From Elizabethkingia sp. YR214 (GTDB lineage: Bacteria > Bacteroidota > Bacteroidia > Flavobacteriales > Weeksellaceae), in contig NZ_QBUH01000005.1 of assembly GCF_003058195.1 (NCBI RefSeq), positions 186,001-250,000 of the forward strand: DNA of 64,000 nt, given 5' to 3'. Position numbers and translations under genes: made by a program. Below are positions 33,945 to 43,067 of the stretch, piece after piece; position 1 is the stretch's first letter, and each line of letters starts with the position of its first letter. A model generated the notes under the pieces. The model had not been told where the DNA came from. It searched no databases and saw only the letters and a program-made list of their open reading frames with translations.

Positions 33945-34748
33945 ATGAACCCCGAAGATAAATATTTAGAAGTCAATAAAGAATCCTGGAACCAAAGAGT
34001 AGACACTCATTTCGATTCTGAATTTTATGATGTAGAAGGTTTTCTTAAAGGAACTACCTCTCTCAATAGTATAGAACTGGATCTGCTTGGAGATATCACC
34101 GGAAAAAAAGTGTTACACCTTCAATGCCATTTCGGACAGGACAGCATTTCTCTTTCACGGATGGGCGCTGAGGTTACAGGAATTGACCTTTCTGATAAGG
34201 CTATTGAAAAAGCAAGAAAATTAGCCCTGCAGGCAGGTACTGACACCGAATTTATATGTAGTGATGTCTACAATCTCCCAAATGCTTTACAGGAACAATT
34301 TGATATTGTATTTACCAGTTATGGTACTATAGGCTGGCTGCCCGACTTAGATCAATGGGCCAGTATTATTAATCACTTTTTGAAGCCCGGCGGACAATTT
34401 GTTTTTGCAGAATTTCATCCGGTAGTATGGATGTTTGATGATGATTTTAAAGGAATTGGTTACAATTACTTTAAAAGTGGTGCTATTGTGGAAACTAATA
34501 CAGGTACTTACGCCGAGAAAGAAGCAGAAATACAGCTCAATAGTATTTCATGGAATCATGGTTTATCTGAAGTTTTCACAAGCCTTATAGGGAATAAAAT
34601 GCAAATTCAGGCATTCAATGAGTTCAATTATTCTCCTTATAATTGCTTTAGCCATACAGAAGAATTTGAACCTAAAAAATTCAGAATAAAGCACTTGGGC
34701 AACAATATCCCTATGGTGTATTCTCTCTTAGCAATAAAATCAGAGTAA
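33945..34748 (+). CDS. Class I SAM-dependent methyltransferase
   Basis: The 267-residue protein has the SAM-binding motif GKKVLHLQCHFGQDSISLSRMGAEVTGIDLS (about 49-79), IVFTSYGTIGWLPDL and LKPGGQFVFAEFHPVVWMFDDDF. It belongs to the Methyltransf_11/25 group with unknown substrate. It starts 3 nt after hemJ, so a role in tetrapyrrole or quinone chemistry is possible but only by context. Confidence 0.82.
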   Translation: MNPEDKYLEVNKESWNQRVDTHFDSEFYDVEGFLKGTTSLNSIELDLLGDITGKKVLHLQCHFGQDSISLSRMGAEVTGIDLSDKAIEKARKLALQAGTDTEFICSDVYNLPNALQEQFDIVFTSYGTIGWLPDLDQWASIINHFLKPGGQFVFAEFHPVVWMFDDDFKGIGYNYFKSGAIVETNTGTYAEKEAEIQLNSISWNHGLSEVFTSLIGNKMQIQAFNEFNYSPYNCFSHTEEFEPKKFRIKHLGNNIPMVYSLLAIKSE

Positions 34749-34782
34749 GCATAAACCAATAAAAATCACAAATATTTATCTA

Positions 34783-35865
34783 ATGAAAAAACAATTATCT
34801 TTTTCATTTCTGTTACTAATTCTAAATCTTAGTGCTCAGCAGCGTTTAGAAAAAGCCGCTGATAGTATTATCAAAGCCAATCACATTCCTGAAATGGCAT
34901 ATGCAGTTGTAACACCTGATAAAATATTGATACAGAAAGTAGTTGGTCATCACCGAATTGAGCAAATCGATGAAAAACCCAATGCCAAAATCAATGATTT
35001 TTTTCATTTAGGATCCAATACAAAGGCTATCACAGGCTTCATAGCCGGTTATTTAACCGAACAAAATAAGATTAATTGGGACACAAAATTTTTCGACTTG
35101 TTTCCTGAATTAAAAGATAAGAGTAATCCTAAATATCAAAACATTACACTTAGTCAGCTTCTGGAACATAAAGCCAAAATACAGGCTTATACATCAGGAG
35201 CCGAATACCAGAAACTTCCTGAATTTAAAGGAAACAAAGCTGAGAAAAGGCAAGCATTTGCTAAATATGTTCTAACACTCCCTCCGGTAGAAAATGGGAA
35301 ACCCTTCAATTATTCTAATGCTGGCTATAGCATTGCCGCCGTAATGCTGGAAAAAGCCAGCGGAAAAACATGGGAGCAATTGGTTCAGGATGTTTTAAAG
35401 GACAAATTAAAATTACAATATAATCTGGGATGGCCTAACAGAACCAATATCAATCAGCCGTGGGGACATTGGATAGATACTAAGCTGGTTAGTATTCCCC
35501 CAGAAACCAAATATGATCTGAGCATGGCGGAACCTGCCGGAGATATCAGCATGAATATCATCAATTATTCAAAATACATCCAACTCAATTTACAAGGATT
35601 GGCAGGAAAGGATAACTTTTTGAAAGCAAAAACTTATCAGTATTTATTCAATTCATCCGACCATTATAGTATTGGTTGGGGAAATAGCTTCCTGAATAAT
35701 GTAAAATATTCAGAACATGCCGGATCAGACGGAACTTTCTTTGCTTATACACTTATAAACAGATCAGAATCAAAAGCTTATATTATTTTAATCAATAATG
35801 GCAGTGGACAAGCTCAGGATGGTTTATTTAAATTTTTAAAACTCCTTAAGAAGCAATATCCTTAA
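34783..35865 (+). CDS. Serine hydrolase of the class C beta-lactamase / PBP4 family
   Basis: The 360-residue secreted protein has a signal peptide (1-18, ending NLSAQ) and the class C-type active site: SNTK (HLGSNTKAITGF, about 77), the YSN in FNYSNAGYSIAAVMLEK (about 185) and HAG in YSEHAGSDGTFFAY (about 318). Such proteins include D-aminopeptidases, esterases and carboxypeptidases; a true beta-lactamase function is not implied. The gene is a likely single unit or the end of the hemJ operon. Confidence 0.85.
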   Translation: MKKQLSFSFLLLILNLSAQQRLEKAADSIIKANHIPEMAYAVVTPDKILIQKVVGHHRIEQIDEKPNAKINDFFHLGSNTKAITGFIAGYLTEQNKINWDTKFFDLFPELKDKSNPKYQNITLSQLLEHKAKIQAYTSGAEYQKLPEFKGNKAEKRQAFAKYVLTLPPVENGKPFNYSNAGYSIAAVMLEKASGKTWEQLVQDVLKDKLKLQYNLGWPNRTNINQPWGHWIDTKLVSIPPETKYDLSMAEPAGDISMNIINYSKYIQLNLQGLAGKDNFLKAKTYQYLFNSSDHYSIGWGNSFLNNVKYSEHAGSDGTFFAYTLINRSESKAYIILINNGSGQAQDGLFKFLKLLKKQYP

Positions 35866-35883
35866 AACAAATAAGAAACAGTA

Positions 35884-36405
35884 TTACTTTAATCCCCCAA
35901 GGATGTCTACAAAACGTTTTTCTTTATTCTCAGGAGAAAACAATTTTTTCTTTACCTCATCCAAATTTATTTTCTTCAAATAAACCTGTAATACATATTT
36001 TCGGATCACCTTTTCAATTTTGTTCCAGTCAGTAGTATTTATTTTATGATCAAGCAGTTCCATTACTTCTTTTACATCATAATATTCTGGAAGTTTTTTA
36101 TATTTTTCAATAATTACCATCCAGTCACCATAAGTAAATAAGCGATCCTCTTTTTTCTGAAGTTCAAGTGCTTTTAGCTTCATCATATTAAAATTAAGCA
36201 GCACAGGTATTACAACATCTATTTCTATACACTTCCCTATTCTGGTATAATCTTTTGGAAATTCTTCAATCGCTTCATCTTCTATTAGTTTGCAAAAACG
36301 CGGTATTTCCCCTCGCAGAGAATCACAATATTTCTGTTGTCCTTTTACAGAAACAGCAGCTATCATAATCAGCAGAAATAAGCTTAGTCTTATACACTTC
36401 TTCAT
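35884..36405 (-). CDS. Secreted protein of unknown function
   Basis: The 173-residue protein has a signal peptide (about residues 1-22, ending SVKG) and a helical, charged remainder with one nearby Cys pair (KYCD and RFCK). I recognise no domain. It is on the opposite strand to its neighbours with a 19-nt gap to the serine hydrolase stop, so the two genes converge. Confidence 0.7.
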   Translation of the reverse strand: MKKCIRLSLFLLIMIAAVSVKGQQKYCDSLRGEIPRFCKLIEDEAIEEFPKDYTRIGKCIEIDVVIPVLLNFNMMKLKALELQKKEDRLFTYGDWMVIIEKYKKLPEYYDVKEVMELLDHKINTTDWNKIEKVIRKYVLQVYLKKINLDEVKKKLFSPENKEKRFVDILGGLK

Positions 36406-36514
36406 AAGGTAAATATACTGTAGTTTTTATTTAATAGAAAATAGCTATCGTTCCCTTCTATTAGAAAACCTGCACATCTTATCCTACATCAATTCATTCG
36501 CTTTTCTGTCATTA

Positions 36515-36522
36515 TATCTTTG
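36515..36522 (+). promoter_or_regulatory. -7 promoter box of the pirin operon
   Basis: TATCTTTG matches TAnnTTTG and lies 9 nt before ATG 36532 and 21 nt before ATG 36544. Confidence 0.6.
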
Positions 36523-36543
36523 TACTACAAAATGAGAGTTATT

Positions 36544-36894
36544 ATGAAAACTTTAGAAATGCTTTTGGTAACAAACCAACAAATCGATTTAAGCCAGTTC
36601 AACAACTGGAAAATCACATTAGTAGACAATATAGAAACTGCTATTGAAAAAATTCAGAGCATTGATTTCAACCTCATTGCTTTGGAAAACAATTTTGACA
36701 AAGATTCAGTTTCTAAACTACAGAAAATAGCTAGCTTTCAGCAAAGTGATGTACTTGTATTTCCTTTTTCATCTGCTGCAGATATTACTGAGAAAAGCAA
36801 TCTGATTGCAGAAGAGTTAAAAATACAAAAACAGCAAAACTATTCTTTTACAGATAATATGTTTGCCAGCCATCCTTTGTATTGCAGTAACTAA
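36544..36894 (+). CDS. Small receiver-like protein at the head of the pirin operon
   Basis: The protein is about 116 residues from ATG 36544 (MKTLEMLLVTNQQ); ATG 36532 is an alternative start adding four residues. The alternating pattern MLLVTN, ITLVDNIETAIEKIQ, FNLIALENNF and VLVFPFSSAADI resembles a degenerate response-regulator receiver fold, with no obvious phosphorylatable Asp. I do not recognise a family. It is the first gene of a five-gene run with two pirins and may be a sensor or regulator. Confidence 0.65.
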   Translation: MKTLEMLLVTNQQIDLSQFNNWKITLVDNIETAIEKIQSIDFNLIALENNFDKDSVSKLQKIASFQQSDVLVFPFSSAADITEKSNLIAEELKIQKQQNYSFTDNMFASHPLYCSN

Positions 36895-36945
36895 ATCAGC
36901 AGTTGACAAAATTAATTCACAATCACAACTTATAAATCAGACATC

Positions 36946-37821
36946 ATGAACACTAAAAAAATAGAAGCAGTAATAGCACCACAAGGAACACACTTCGTAG
37001 GAGACGGATTCCGTGTACATAACTTTATCCCTGGCGTATCAGGACTTAGCATGCAGCGTATGAGCCCGTTTATTATGCTGGATTACAACTCTAAATTTGT
37101 ATTCCCGCCTAGTGAACATTTAAAAGGTGTTGGCGTGCATCCACACAAAGGATTTGAAACCGTTACCATAGCTTATAAAGGCCGTGTTGCTCACCATGAC
37201 AGCAGCGGCGGTGGCGGAGTTATCGGTGAAGGAGATGTACAGTGGATGACAGCTGCCTCCGGTATATTACACAAAGAATACCATGAAGAAAATTTCAACC
37301 GTACTGGTGGTGAATTTCAGATGGTACAATTGTGGGTGAATCTTCCTGCAAAAGATAAAACATCAGCTCCAAAATATCAGGCAATCACTAATGCTGATAT
37401 GACAAAAGTTGATCTTCCTGATCAGGCCGGAAGTATTGAGATTATCGCCGGAAATTATAATGAGCACAAGGGCCCGGCTTTTACATTTACTCCGGTCAAC
37501 TTAATGAATGCTAAATTGAATACAGGCGGAAAAGCAAGCTTTAGCTTCCCAGCGAATTACAACACAGCAGCATTGGTTATTGAAGGAAGTGTAAAGGTAA
37601 ACGGAGTGGATGCGCCAACCGATAACTTTGTACTTTTTGAAAACAATGGTGAAGATTTCACTATTGAAGCTACAGAAAATGCAGTTGTTCTAATTATGAG
37701 CGGAGAACCTATCAATGAGCCAATTTTTGCTCATGGTCCGTTTGTAATGAATATCCGCGAAGAAATTATTCAAGCTTTTGATGATTTTAACAGAGGAAAA
37801 TTCGGAACTTTACAAGACTAA
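36946..37821 (+). CDS. Pirin family protein 1
   Basis: The 291-residue bicupin protein carries the pirin metal site: HPHKGFETVTIAYKG and HHDSSGGGGVIGEGDVQWMTAASGILHKEYHEE, supplying the three His and one Glu ligands. Pirins are Fe-dependent; some are quercetinases or redox sensors. The C-terminal motif GPFVMNIREEIIQAFDDFNRGKFG is typical of bacterial pirins. A second pirin gene follows at 39212. Confidence 0.92.
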   Translation: MNTKKIEAVIAPQGTHFVGDGFRVHNFIPGVSGLSMQRMSPFIMLDYNSKFVFPPSEHLKGVGVHPHKGFETVTIAYKGRVAHHDSSGGGGVIGEGDVQWMTAASGILHKEYHEENFNRTGGEFQMVQLWVNLPAKDKTSAPKYQAITNADMTKVDLPDQAGSIEIIAGNYNEHKGPAFTFTPVNLMNAKLNTGGKASFSFPANYNTAALVIEGSVKVNGVDAPTDNFVLFENNGEDFTIEATENAVVLIMSGEPINEPIFAHGPFVMNIREEIIQAFDDFNRGKFGTLQD

Positions 37822-37828
37822 TATCTAT

Positions 37829-37868
37829 AGCAGGCTTATCAAGTCTAAGCTTGATAAGCCTGCTGTTT
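37829..37868 (+). terminator. Intra-operon hairpin after the first pirin gene
   Basis: A perfect 15-bp stem (37829-37843 with 37850-37864), 6-nt loop and following Ts. It should terminate part of the transcripts, although the next gene follows within 30 nt. Confidence 0.85.
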
Positions 37869-37893
37869 TATATAACATCAAAAGAACAGATAA

Positions 37894-38868
37894 ATGAAAG
37901 CCGCTATTCTCAATCAATTAGGTTTACCTCCAGTATATGGTGATTATGAAGATCCTATTTCTGGTGAAGGTCAACTATTAATCAGCGTTAAAGCTGCTGC
38001 CGTCAAAAATTTAGACAAAGCAAGAGCCAGCGGTACTCATTATGCCAGTTATGAAAATCTTCCCACAACAATTGGTATAGATGGTGTGGGTATTCTGGAA
38101 GACGGAAGGCGGGTTTATGCCCAGGGTTTAACCGGAATGATTGCTGAAAAAGCCGTTATTTCTCCACGTCAGATAACAGAGCTTCCTCTCGGTATCGATT
38201 ATGAAACAGCTGCCGCATTACCCAATGCTGTGATAGGATCTGCTATGGCACTCCTGATCCGCGCTGAAATAAAAGAAGGTCAGAATATCCTTATCAATGG
38301 AGCAACTGGTGTTACAGGAATGATCGCTGTACAACTCGCCAGACACTATAAAGCCAACAAAATTATTGTAACCGGAAGGAATGAAGAGCAACTACAAAAG
38401 GTACTGCAACTGGGTGCGGACATTAGTGTCTCTCTAAAACAAAATGATGATGATATCATCAATCAGCTTAAAGCTATTCATGCGGAAAACCACATAGATA
38501 TTGTCATCGATTATCTTTGGGGAAAACCTGTAGAATTGATACTAAAGTCGGTAAAAGGAGGCAGTGTTTCTCATGAATCCGGCAAAGTAAGAATCGTCAC
38601 TGTAGGAGAAATGGCAGGTCCTACCATCAATTTAGGTTCAGGATTTTTAAGAAGTTCCGATATAGAAATTATGGGCTCAGGCTTTGGAAGTCTTTCTCAA
38701 AAAGATTTAGAAAATTTCAATCAGAATATACTTCCACAGATGTTTTTATTGGCTGCCAAAGGCCAACTAAAAATTGAGACAGATATCGAGCCTCTTTCCA
38801 ATATTGAAAATGCATGGATTAAAGAAACAGAACCAGGTAAGCGTCTGGTCATTAAAATAGCAGATTAA
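37894..38868 (+). CDS. Zinc-independent MDR-family quinone oxidoreductase
   Basis: The 324-residue protein belongs to the medium-chain dehydrogenase family. It has the N-terminal GroES-like part (MKAAILNQLGLPPVYGDYEDP) and the NADPH-binding AEIKEGQNILINGATGVTGMIAVQLARHYKANKIIVTGR. No zinc-binding Cys cluster is present, as in quinone oxidoreductases. It lies between two pirin genes, and pirins act on flavonoids or quinone-like compounds, so a shared role in quinone or electrophile detoxification is plausible. Confidence 0.85.
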   Translation: MKAAILNQLGLPPVYGDYEDPISGEGQLLISVKAAAVKNLDKARASGTHYASYENLPTTIGIDGVGILEDGRRVYAQGLTGMIAEKAVISPRQITELPLGIDYETAAALPNAVIGSAMALLIRAEIKEGQNILINGATGVTGMIAVQLARHYKANKIIVTGRNEEQLQKVLQLGADISVSLKQNDDDIINQLKAIHAENHIDIVIDYLWGKPVELILKSVKGGSVSHESGKVRIVTVGEMAGPTINLGSGFLRSSDIEIMGSGFGSLSQKDLENFNQNILPQMFLLAAKGQLKIETDIEPLSNIENAWIKETEPGKRLVIKIAD

Positions 38869-38889
38869 CCTTTTAAAAAACAAAATATT

Positions 38890-39192
38890 ATGAAACCAGA
38901 ATTTGAAAACATTCCGTTGATTAAAGCACCTCAACAATACGAAATCGAAATAGATGGCAGTAAAGCCTTTATTACATACAGAGAAAGCAGCAGTACTATT
39001 ACGCTTCTTCATACCGAAGTGGAGCCTGCATTACAGGGAATGGGCGCCTCTACAGCTGTAATCGAAAAAACATTGGCAGCAATAGAAGAAAGCGGCAAAA
39101 AACTTAATCCACTTTGTCCTTTGGTAGTTGCTTATATCAAGAGACATCCGGAATGGAAAAGAATCGTAGCCGATAATGTAACTTCTTTATAA
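38890..39192 (+). CDS. Small GNAT-fold N-acetyltransferase (YjdJ type)
   Basis: The 100-residue protein matches the compact GNAT group: KAFITYRESSSTITLLHTEVEPALQGMGASTAVIEKTL contains the acetyl-CoA site QGMGAS, and the end has LNPLCPLVVAYIKRHPEWKRIV, where the usual CPF/CPLV-HPE pattern is kept. The substrate is not known. It sits within the pirin operon. Confidence 0.85.
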   Translation: MKPEFENIPLIKAPQQYEIEIDGSKAFITYRESSSTITLLHTEVEPALQGMGASTAVIEKTLAAIEESGKKLNPLCPLVVAYIKRHPEWKRIVADNVTSL

Positions 39193-39211
39193 AAAATTAA
39201 AACAAGCAAAT

Positions 39212-40096
39212 ATGTCAAATATAGGAATCATCATCCCGGAAAGGGCTGCAGATATTGGTAATTTTATGGTAGGAAGATTACTTCCTTTTATTGAAAAAAG
39301 ATCTGTGGGACCATTCGTCTTTATTGACCATATGGGACCTGTAAACTTAAAAGATTATCAAAATCTGGATGTACCACCACATCCACACATTGGCCTTTCT
39401 ACATTAACTTATTTATTTGAAGGTTCAATTTTCCATCGTGACAGTATAGGATCCGCAGTAGAAATTCAGCCTGGTGCTGTTAACTGGATGACTGCCGGAA
39501 AAGGTGTTACACACTCAGAAAGAACTCCTGAATATCTTCGCCATACTGATAAAAGATTACATGGATTGCAAATCTGGGTTGCACTTCCTAAACATCTTGA
39601 AGGCAGTGAACCAAGTTTCCATCATACAGAAGCAGCTGATATACCAGCATGGGAAACAGATGGTGTACATTACAAACTAATCGCAGGTGAAGCTTTTGGT
39701 AAAACATCGCCCGTTCCTGTACACAGCAAATTATACTTCATAGAGATTAAAACCGGAGACAAACCTGCTAAGATCAGCATAGGAAATGATCTTTATGGTG
39801 AGAGTGCATTGTACATTCTGGAAGGTAATATCAAAAGTGAGGGCAATACTTACGAGCCAAAATTCATTTTAATAGCAAAAGATGCAAAATTATGTGAATT
39901 TAAAATGGATGCAAATACCACTGTTTATATCTTTGGTGGAGAACCTTTTCCGGAAGAAAGATACATTCACTGGAACTTCGTAAACTCTGATAAACAAGTA
40001 ATTGAACAGGCAAAACATGACTGGAAAGATCAAAAATTCCCTAAAGTACCAGGAGAAACAGAGTTTGTACCTCTACCCGCAACATCTTTGAAATAA
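39212..40096 (+). CDS. Pirin family protein 2
   Basis: The 294-residue protein has the pirin cupin motif PPHPHIGLSTLTYLFEG and HRDSIGSAVEIQPGAVNWMTAGKGVTHSERTPE, with the expected His and Glu ligands, plus an IFGGEPFPEERYIHWNFV end. It is only distantly related to pirin 1 (different N-terminus and loops), so the pair is not a recent duplicate. It closes the operon. Confidence 0.92.
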   Translation: MSNIGIIIPERAADIGNFMVGRLLPFIEKRSVGPFVFIDHMGPVNLKDYQNLDVPPHPHIGLSTLTYLFEGSIFHRDSIGSAVEIQPGAVNWMTAGKGVTHSERTPEYLRHTDKRLHGLQIWVALPKHLEGSEPSFHHTEAADIPAWETDGVHYKLIAGEAFGKTSPVPVHSKLYFIEIKTGDKPAKISIGNDLYGESALYILEGNIKSEGNTYEPKFILIAKDAKLCEFKMDANTTVYIFGGEPFPEERYIHWNFVNSDKQVIEQAKHDWKDQKFPKVPGETEFVPLPATSLK

Positions 40097-40161
40097 CACT
40101 TTTTATAAAGCTTTTTTAGCGCAATATATATTATCTATAGCATAATTTATGCTTCTTGCCG

Positions 40162-40169
40162 TATATTTG
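40162..40169 (+). promoter_or_regulatory. -7 promoter box for fabF
   Basis: TATATTTG matches TAnnTTTG and lies 45 nt upstream of the chosen ATG at 40215. The more upstream ATG at 40149 falls before this box and so would not be on the transcript. Confidence 0.65.
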
Positions 40170-40214
40170 CATTTCGTTTTTTTAAAAGCCCAGATTTATT
40201 ATATAAAGTTTACA

Positions 40215-41453
40215 ATGAAAAGAGTTGTTGTTACAGGATTAGGAACTATAAATCCTTTAGGAAATAACGTTGAAGAATTCTGGAGTAATATTACCGCCGG
40301 AAAAAGTGCAGGAAATAAAGTAACACATTTTGATTCTACCCGTTTCAGAACTCAGGTAGCATGCGAAGTAAAAGATTTTGACCCGCTAAAATATTTAGAT
40401 AAAAATGAGATCAAACGTAGTGATCTCTTTACACAATATGCATTATATAGTGCTGCTCAGGCTATGGAAGACGCCAATTTCGATCTGTCTAAAATGGATC
40501 CATTCGATTTTGGTGTAATCTGGGGAACAGGGCAAGGCGGAATGCAGACCTTTGAAAATGAAGTTGAGAATTACATAAATGGGGACAAAAACCCACGTTT
40601 CAATCCTTTCTTTATTCCAAAATTATTAGTCAATATGGCGTCAGGCCTTATTTCTATGAAATTTGGTTTACAGGGAATCAACTATACTCCTGTATCCGCT
40701 TGTGCTACAGGAAACAGCGCTATTATGGATGCCTTTAACTACATCCGTATTGGTAAAGCAAAAGCTTTTATAACCGGAGGATCTGAAGCAGGAATTACCC
40801 CAGCTTCTTTCGGAGGTTTTGCAGCACTAAAAGCAATGACAGCCCGAAATGATGATCCACAAACTGCCAGCAGGCCTTTTGATAAAGACCGTGATGGTTT
40901 TGTAATGGGAGAAGGTGGTGCTGCTTTGATATTAGAAGAATATGAGCATGCAAAAGCAAGAGGTGCCAAAATATATGCTGAGGTAGTAGGTGCTGCGATG
41001 ACTGCAGATGCTTATCATATCACATCGCCTCACCCACAAGGTTTGGGTGCTTCTAAATCTATGCAGCTGGCATTGGAAGAAGCGGGAGTAAAACCTGAGG
41101 AGCTTGACTACCTGAATCTTCACGCAACATCTACTCCAATTGGTGACATTGCAGAAGTTAATGCTGTAAAAACAGTATTTGGAGAATCAAAAAATCTTCA
41201 TGTAAGCTCTACAAAATCCATGACCGGACACCTTCTTGGTGCCGCAGGAGCTATTGAAGCCATTATTTCTATTAAAGCAATTAATGATAATATTGTTCCA
41301 CCTACAATCAATATGACAGAACCGGATCCTGAGATTCCGGAAGAAATACAGATTGTATTTAACAAATCATTACACAAAGAAGTGAAAACAGCGATGAGTA
41401 ATGCATTTGGTTTCGGGGGACATAACAGTACAGTAGTATTTAAAGAGCTTTAA
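40215..41453 (+). CDS. fabF: 3-oxoacyl-ACP synthase II
   Basis: The 412-residue elongating KAS enzyme begins at MKRVVVTGLGTINPLG. An in-frame ATG 66 nt upstream would add a hydrophobic extension and lies before the promoter box, so I reject it. Catalytic residues are Cys163 in TPVSACATGNS, His in LNLHATSTPIGD and His in STKSMTGHLLGAAGA; the end NAFGFGGHNSTVVFK is typical. It extends acyl-ACP with malonyl-ACP. No acpP lies next to it, unlike in many bacteria. Confidence 0.95.
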   Translation: MKRVVVTGLGTINPLGNNVEEFWSNITAGKSAGNKVTHFDSTRFRTQVACEVKDFDPLKYLDKNEIKRSDLFTQYALYSAAQAMEDANFDLSKMDPFDFGVIWGTGQGGMQTFENEVENYINGDKNPRFNPFFIPKLLVNMASGLISMKFGLQGINYTPVSACATGNSAIMDAFNYIRIGKAKAFITGGSEAGITPASFGGFAALKAMTARNDDPQTASRPFDKDRDGFVMGEGGAALILEEYEHAKARGAKIYAEVVGAAMTADAYHITSPHPQGLGASKSMQLALEEAGVKPEELDYLNLHATSTPIGDIAEVNAVKTVFGESKNLHVSSTKSMTGHLLGAAGAIEAIISIKAINDNIVPPTINMTEPDPEIPEEIQIVFNKSLHKEVKTAMSNAFGFGGHNSTVVFKEL

Positions 41454-41470
41454 TTAAAGCTCTTTTTTTA
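41442..41470 (+). terminator. Terminator overlapping the fabF stop codon
   Basis: A 12-bp perfect palindrome (41442-41453 with 41454-41465) followed by Ts. The left arm consists of the last codons and the TAA of fabF. Confidence 0.85.
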
Positions 41471-41530
41471 TTATTAAATTTGAGAGAAAGAGACGTTTAA
41501 CAAAACAATACAAGAGTAATCTAAAATACG

Positions 41531-42940
41531 ATGAATGCTCAGAATAAAGATTTAAACAATACTTATAAATTTCTGCCATGGATCGCTGCTCTGGCAATTT
41601 TCATGCAGTCACTGGACGGAACCATTCTTAATACAGCATTACCCTCCATTGCACAAGACATGAACCGTTCTCCGCTAACCATGCAGTCCATTATCATCTC
41701 TTATGTTTTGATTCTGGCATTATTGATACCACTTAGTGGTTGGTTGTCGGATAGATTTGGATCAAAAAAAATATTTATATGGGCTGTCGGGATATTTACC
41801 GTAGGCTCATTATTCTGTGCTCTTTCTACTAATTTAGGGCTCCTCATACTCTCCCGAATTATTCAGGCTATTGGAGGATCGATGATGGTTCCGGTTTCAC
41901 GTCTGGCGATTTTGTATACCTACTCTAAAGATAAACTTCTGGGTGTTATTAATTTCATTACCATACCCGGATTGGTGGGTCCGATTATAGGCCCTACGCT
42001 AGGTGGATGGCTTGTAGATGTTGCCAGTTGGCACTGGAATTTCCTGATCAATATTCCCATAGGAATTGCCGGAATACTTTTCGCCCGTAAGTATATGCCG
42101 GATTATGTAAACAAAGGCAAAAAATTCGATCTTACCGGAATGCTCCTGTTTAGTGGCTCTCTCCTACTCTTAACCATTGCTATAGAGCTTGGCTCTGAAA
42201 AAGTAATTAATGGCTGGTGGCTCATTTTGGTATTTCTTGCAGGTATACTTTTAATGAATATGTATTACCGCCATTTTAAAAGAGTAGATAATCCTCTTAT
42301 AGATCTTAATCTGATTAAAATAAGAACATTGAGAATCGGCGTTTTTGGAAACCTTCTTACCCGACTGGGAATTGGCGGAATGCCGTTGCTTTTACCTCTC
42401 TTATTTCAGGTTGGCTTCAAACATACAGCAATTATATCGGGGATGATGCTTATTCCATCAGCTATTACAACTATTATGGTAAAACCGTGGGTTGTTCCGA
42501 TTGTAAAAAAGCTCGGATATAAAAAAACATTGATTATCAACACAATTCTCATTGCTATTATTATTTCACTATTTGCTATACCAGACCAGAATACGCCTTT
42601 ACCAATGTTGATTCCGCTTTTGGTTATTTATGGTGCTGTTAACTCGATCCAGCTGGCCACTATGAATACACTTTCGCTATCAGATCTGGATAATAAAAAT
42701 GCTAGTAATGGCAACAGTCTTCTGATGGTAATGCAACAATTGTCCATGAGTTTGGGGATATCTGTGGGTGCTTATCTTTTGAATAAATATGGTGATCTTC
42801 CATGGGTAGATCATTCAAATTCCATAACCGTATTCCGCTATACTTTCCTTACTATGGGTATTTTGACAGCATTAGCCAGCCTTATATTCTTTCGCCTAAA
42901 AAGCTCCGATGGCGATAGTTTGACTGGTGTAAAGCATTAA
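41531..42940 (+). CDS. DHA2-family MFS drug efflux transporter (EmrB/MdtD-like)
   Basis: The 469-residue protein has about fourteen transmembrane helices. The first helix motif MQSLDGTILNTALPSIAQDMNRS and the loop motif LSGWLSDRFGSKKIF are those of the DHA2 drug:H+ antiporters, and helix 5 contains the antiporter motif GPIIGPTLGGWLVD. The substrate is unknown. It may use an outer-membrane partner elsewhere, since no emrA or tolC gene is adjacent. Confidence 0.88.
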   Translation: MNAQNKDLNNTYKFLPWIAALAIFMQSLDGTILNTALPSIAQDMNRSPLTMQSIIISYVLILALLIPLSGWLSDRFGSKKIFIWAVGIFTVGSLFCALSTNLGLLILSRIIQAIGGSMMVPVSRLAILYTYSKDKLLGVINFITIPGLVGPIIGPTLGGWLVDVASWHWNFLINIPIGIAGILFARKYMPDYVNKGKKFDLTGMLLFSGSLLLLTIAIELGSEKVINGWWLILVFLAGILLMNMYYRHFKRVDNPLIDLNLIKIRTLRIGVFGNLLTRLGIGGMPLLLPLLFQVGFKHTAIISGMMLIPSAITTIMVKPWVVPIVKKLGYKKTLIINTILIAIIISLFAIPDQNTPLPMLIPLLVIYGAVNSIQLATMNTLSLSDLDNKNASNGNSLLMVMQQLSMSLGISVGAYLLNKYGDLPWVDHSNSITVFRYTFLTMGILTALASLIFFRLKSSDGDSLTGVKH

Positions 42941-42963
42941 TTAAAAAAAATTATCTAAAATAT

Positions 42964-42993
42964 TTTGCAGTTCAAAAATAAGTTATAGATTTG
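42964..42993 (+). promoter_or_regulatory. Promoter of the histidine operon
   Basis: The -33 element TTTG (42964-42967), an 18-nt spacer and the -7 element TAGATTTG (42986-42993) form a textbook Bacteroidota promoter. Transcription should begin about 43000, a dozen nt upstream of the leader peptide. Confidence 0.75.
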
Positions 42994-43013
42994 CATAATA
43001 GAAAAACAAAAAA

Positions 43014-43067
43014 ATGCAATTAAACGCTGTACATCATCACCATCATCATTCTTGCAAGGCGAGTTGA
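43014..43067 (+). CDS. hisL: Histidine operon leader peptide
   Basis: A 17-residue open frame, MQLNAVHHHHHHSCKAS, lies between the his promoter and a Rho-independent hairpin. Six consecutive His codons (43032-43049, five CAT and one CAC) are the classical sensor of charged tRNA-His. Ribosome stalling there should favour the antiterminator and raise expression of hisG and the downstream genes. Protein function is not expected; the act of translation is the signal. Confidence 0.9.
   Translation: MQLNAVHHHHHHSCKAS

Noticed and set aside
34783-35865. Class C beta-lactamase resistance gene
   Set aside because: SxxK, YxN and HxG motifs are shared by many esterases and peptidases; nothing marks it as an AmpC-type enzyme.
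43032-43049. Six His codons in a row, as in a cloning vector His-tag
   Set aside because: The frame is short, has its own promoter, is followed by an attenuator and lies directly before hisG, so it is a natural leader peptide.
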